In this document: positions 7,411-9,372 of the stretch, piece after piece
Position numbering within the stretch: the first letter of the stretch is position 1
Layout of the letters: the number at the start of each line of letters is the position of its first letter
Assembly: GCA_947072805.1 (NCBI GenBank)
Contig: CAMTJK010000131.1
Location: forward strand, 1 to 9,372
DNA: 9,372 nucleotides
Direction: 5' to 3'
Source of the DNA: an uncultured Prevotella sp.
GTDB taxonomy: Bacteria > Bacteroidota > Bacteroidia > Bacteroidales > Bacteroidaceae
Translations under genes and position numbers: made by a program
Notes under the pieces: model-generated
The model's input: only the letters and a program-made list of their open reading frames with translations
Database searches by the model: none
What the model was told of the DNA's origin: nothing

Positions 7411-9320
7411 CACATCTGAAATGCTTTATCACGGCTCTGCTGATTGCCACAACGGCAACAGCAACGGCTCCGCTGACAGCAAAGGCGGACGACGGACACA
7501 ACCTGTGGCTGCGCATGGAGCAGAAAAGTGCCGCCTGCGTGACCGGATATACCGAAACGCCTACCGCCAAAATAGCTGCCGACGAACTGAAAAACTACTG
7601 GCAAGGCAAACCTATACACCTTATTTTAGACAAAAGCATGGCTGACGACGAGGGCTTCGCCGTCAGACTCAACGACGACAGCTCGCTGACAATAAGGGCA
7701 CGGCACGACATCGGACTGCTGTACGGCGCCTACGAACTGCTGCGACGACAGCAATCGGGCAACGGAGTGAACGCAAACATTGAGGAACATCCTGCCTTCG
7801 CACTAAGAATACTTAACCACTGGGACAACCCGGACGGAAGCATAGAACGCGGATATGCCGGAAAAAGCATATTCTGGGGAAAGGAAGGACTGCCTCACGA
7901 CGACATTCTTACAATGTACGCGCGCGCAAACGCATCGATAGGCATCAACGCAACGGTTCTCAACAACGTGAACGCCTCGCCCATGATGCTCTCCGACAGC
8001 ATATTATATAAGGTGAAAAGCATTGCCGACAGGCTGAGACCATACGGCATAAAGGTGTATATCGCCGTAAACTTCGCCTCGCCCATACAACTCGGAAAGC
8101 TCGACACCGCCGACCCGCTCGACAAAAGGGTGGCGGCATGGTGGAAAAAGAAGACCGACGAGGTGTATGCACTCATTCCCGACTTCGGCGGATATCTGGT
8201 GAAAGCCAACTCCGAGGGACAACCGGGACCGGGCGACTATAAACGCACACATGCCGAGGGCGCCAACATGCTCGCCGACGCACTTGCCCCACACGGCGGC
8301 ATAGTGATGTGGAGATGCTTTGTGTATGGATATCATGAGGGCGAAGACAGGGTGAAGAAAGCCGTAAACGAATTTCAGCCGCTCGACGGATTGTTCCGCC
8401 CAAACGTACTGCTGCAATCGAAGAACGGACCGCTCGACTTCCAGCCGCGCGAACCATACAGCCCCATCTTCGACAGCATGAAGAGCACCGAACTTATGGT
8501 GGAAATGCAGATAACGCAGGAGTACACCGGACAAAGCCGGCACCTCGTATATCTCGCGCCGATGTGGAGCGAATTCTTCTCGTTTGTGGATGCATCCTCA
8601 CTGAAGGCAATGGCAGGAGTGGCAAACATCGGTAACGACACCAACTGGTGCGGTCACCACTTCTCACAAGCCAACTGGTACGCCTTCGGACGGATGGCAT
8701 GGAACCCACATCTCACCCCGCTGACGATTGCTGACGAATGGCTGCGCCAGACGTTTTCGTCAGATACGTGCTTCCTCGCTGCCGTCACGCCGATGATGGT
8801 GGACAGCCGCGAATATTGCGTGGACTACATGATGCCGCTCGGTCTGCACCACATCTTCAAGGGCGATCATCACTACGGACCGGAACCCGAAGGCAACCAG
8901 CCTCACTTCCCCGACGAGTGGAAACCCGTATGGTATCACAAAGCCGACAAAGACGGCATAGGCTTCAACCGCTCTACATCAGGTACCGATGCCGTAAGCC
9001 AGTACCGCGAACCCTACCGCACCATATACAATAATCCGCAAACCTGTCCGGAGGAATATCTTTTGTGGTTCCACCATTTGCCCTGGAACTACAGAATGAC
9101 TGACGGCACCACACTATGGCAAAGCCTGAACAGGCACTACAACCACGGCGTGGAAATGGCAGACTCGATGCTTGTAACGTGGCGCAAAATGGCTCCCTAC
9201 GTCGATAAGCAGCGTTTCGACGAGGTGGAACAGCGCCTAATACACCAGCAGGAGAATGCCCGCGAATGGCGCGACCACTGTCTTAACTACTTCAAAAGCA
9301 TAAAAGACGCTACCGATTAA
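7407..9320 (+). CDS. aguA: GH67 alpha-glucuronidase
   Basis: This 637-residue enzyme should remove (4-O-methyl)-D-glucuronic acid from the non-reducing end of short xylan fragments (aldouronic acids), releasing xylo-oligosaccharides for xylosidases such as the neighbouring GH43. Family signatures are unmistakable: RILNHWDNPDGSIERGYAG (134-152), YARANASIGINATVLNNVNA (171-190), TADPLD (234-239) and the catalytic acid E270 in KANSEGQPGP. D344 in GPLDFQPREP and E372 in QITQEYTGQ match the catalytic-base pair described for GH67; their 28-residue spacing is as in characterised members. The order is an N-terminal beta-rich domain, a TIM barrel, and a C-terminal helical region; the length is slightly below the usual size of roughly 670-730. 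Residues 1-26 are a signal peptide ending AKA-DD, so it is probably periplasmic. Its ATG overlaps the sigma gene's TGA as ATGA, implying translational coupling. The symbol aguA follows family usage. Confidence 0.96.
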   Translation: MTHLKCFITALLIATTATATAPLTAKADDGHNLWLRMEQKSAACVTGYTETPTAKIAADELKNYWQGKPIHLILDKSMADDEGFAVRLNDDSSLTIRARHDIGLLYGAYELLRRQQSGNGVNANIEEHPAFALRILNHWDNPDGSIERGYAGKSIFWGKEGLPHDDILTMYARANASIGINATVLNNVNASPMMLSDSILYKVKSIADRLRPYGIKVYIAVNFASPIQLGKLDTADPLDKRVAAWWKKKTDEVYALIPDFGGYLVKANSEGQPGPGDYKRTHAEGANMLADALAPHGGIVMWRCFVYGYHEGEDRVKKAVNEFQPLDGLFRPNVLLQSKNGPLDFQPREPYSPIFDSMKSTELMVEMQITQEYTGQSRHLVYLAPMWSEFFSFVDASSLKAMAGVANIGNDTNWCGHHFSQANWYAFGRMAWNPHLTPLTIADEWLRQTFSSDTCFLAAVTPMMVDSREYCVDYMMPLGLHHIFKGDHHYGPEPEGNQPHFPDEWKPVWYHKADKDGIGFNRSTSGTDAVSQYREPYRTIYNNPQTCPEEYLLWFHHLPWNYRMTDGTTLWQSLNRHYNHGVEMADSMLVTWRKMAPYVDKQRFDEVEQRLIHQQENAREWRDHCLNYFKSIKDATD

Positions 9321-9330
9321 GCCAAAAGAC

Positions 9331-9372
9331 TTAATAGTTGTCATCCAAATCTGTCATGGCATTCTGCAAAAT
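9331..9372 (-). CDS. Possible 3' end of a convergent gene (partial)
   Basis: Read on the minus strand, the last 42 bases give ILQNAMTDLDDNY followed by TAA at 9333-9331. The composition is plausible for a hydrophilic protein C-terminus, and the stop would lie only 10 bases from the GH67 stop, a typical convergent arrangement. Thirteen open codons are not statistically meaningful, and no function can be named. No bidirectional terminator is visible between the two stops. Confidence 0.25.
   Translation of the reverse strand: MLQNAMTDLDDNY

Noticed and set aside
1..9372. CRISPR arrays, tRNA or rRNA genes, insertion sequences, attachment sites
   Set aside because: No regularly spaced repeats, RNA gene signatures, transposase or integrase coding, or terminal inverted repeats were found.

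Overview
The window looks like a glucuronoarabinoxylan-degradation locus from a Bacteroidota bacterium, most likely Prevotella or a close relative. The grounds are a TAnnTTTG-type -7 promoter element, A-rich leaders without Shine-Dalgarno sequences, a T9SS-like C-terminal tail on a large secreted protein, an ECF-type sigma factor, and GH43 and GH67 enzymes of the kind found in xylan loci of gut and rumen Bacteroidales. Species cannot be fixed from the sequence.

Layout: 1-313 is an AT-rich leader with a convincing -7 element (258-265) and short repeats. Four genes follow on the + strand: (1) 314-3532, a 1072-residue secreted multidomain protein of unknown function with carbohydrate-binding-like beta-sandwiches, Ig-like segments and a duplicated helical module; (2) 3617-6847, a secreted protein with two GH43 catalytic units; (3) 6907-7410, a divergent ECF-like sigma factor; (4) 7407-9320, a secreted GH67 alpha-glucuronidase that overlaps the sigma gene by 4 bases. 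A strong GC-rich hairpin lies between genes 1 and 2. The last 42 bases may hold the 3' end of a gene on the opposite strand.

Inferred biology: gene 1 may bind glycan at the cell surface. The two GH43 units probably remove arabinose and/or xylose from (arabino)xylo-oligosaccharides, and GH67 removes (4-O-methyl)glucuronic acid from the non-reducing end of aldouronic acids, so genes 2 and 4 would complete xylan oligosaccharide breakdown in the periplasm. The most unusual point is a sigma factor gene inside this enzyme operon, translationally coupled to the alpha-glucuronidase rather than to a FecR-type anti-sigma gene. No endoxylanase, SusC/SusD pair, transporter, HTCS regulator or mobile element is visible here. 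The enzymes belong to known families; the novelty candidates are the regulatory arrangement and gene 1.
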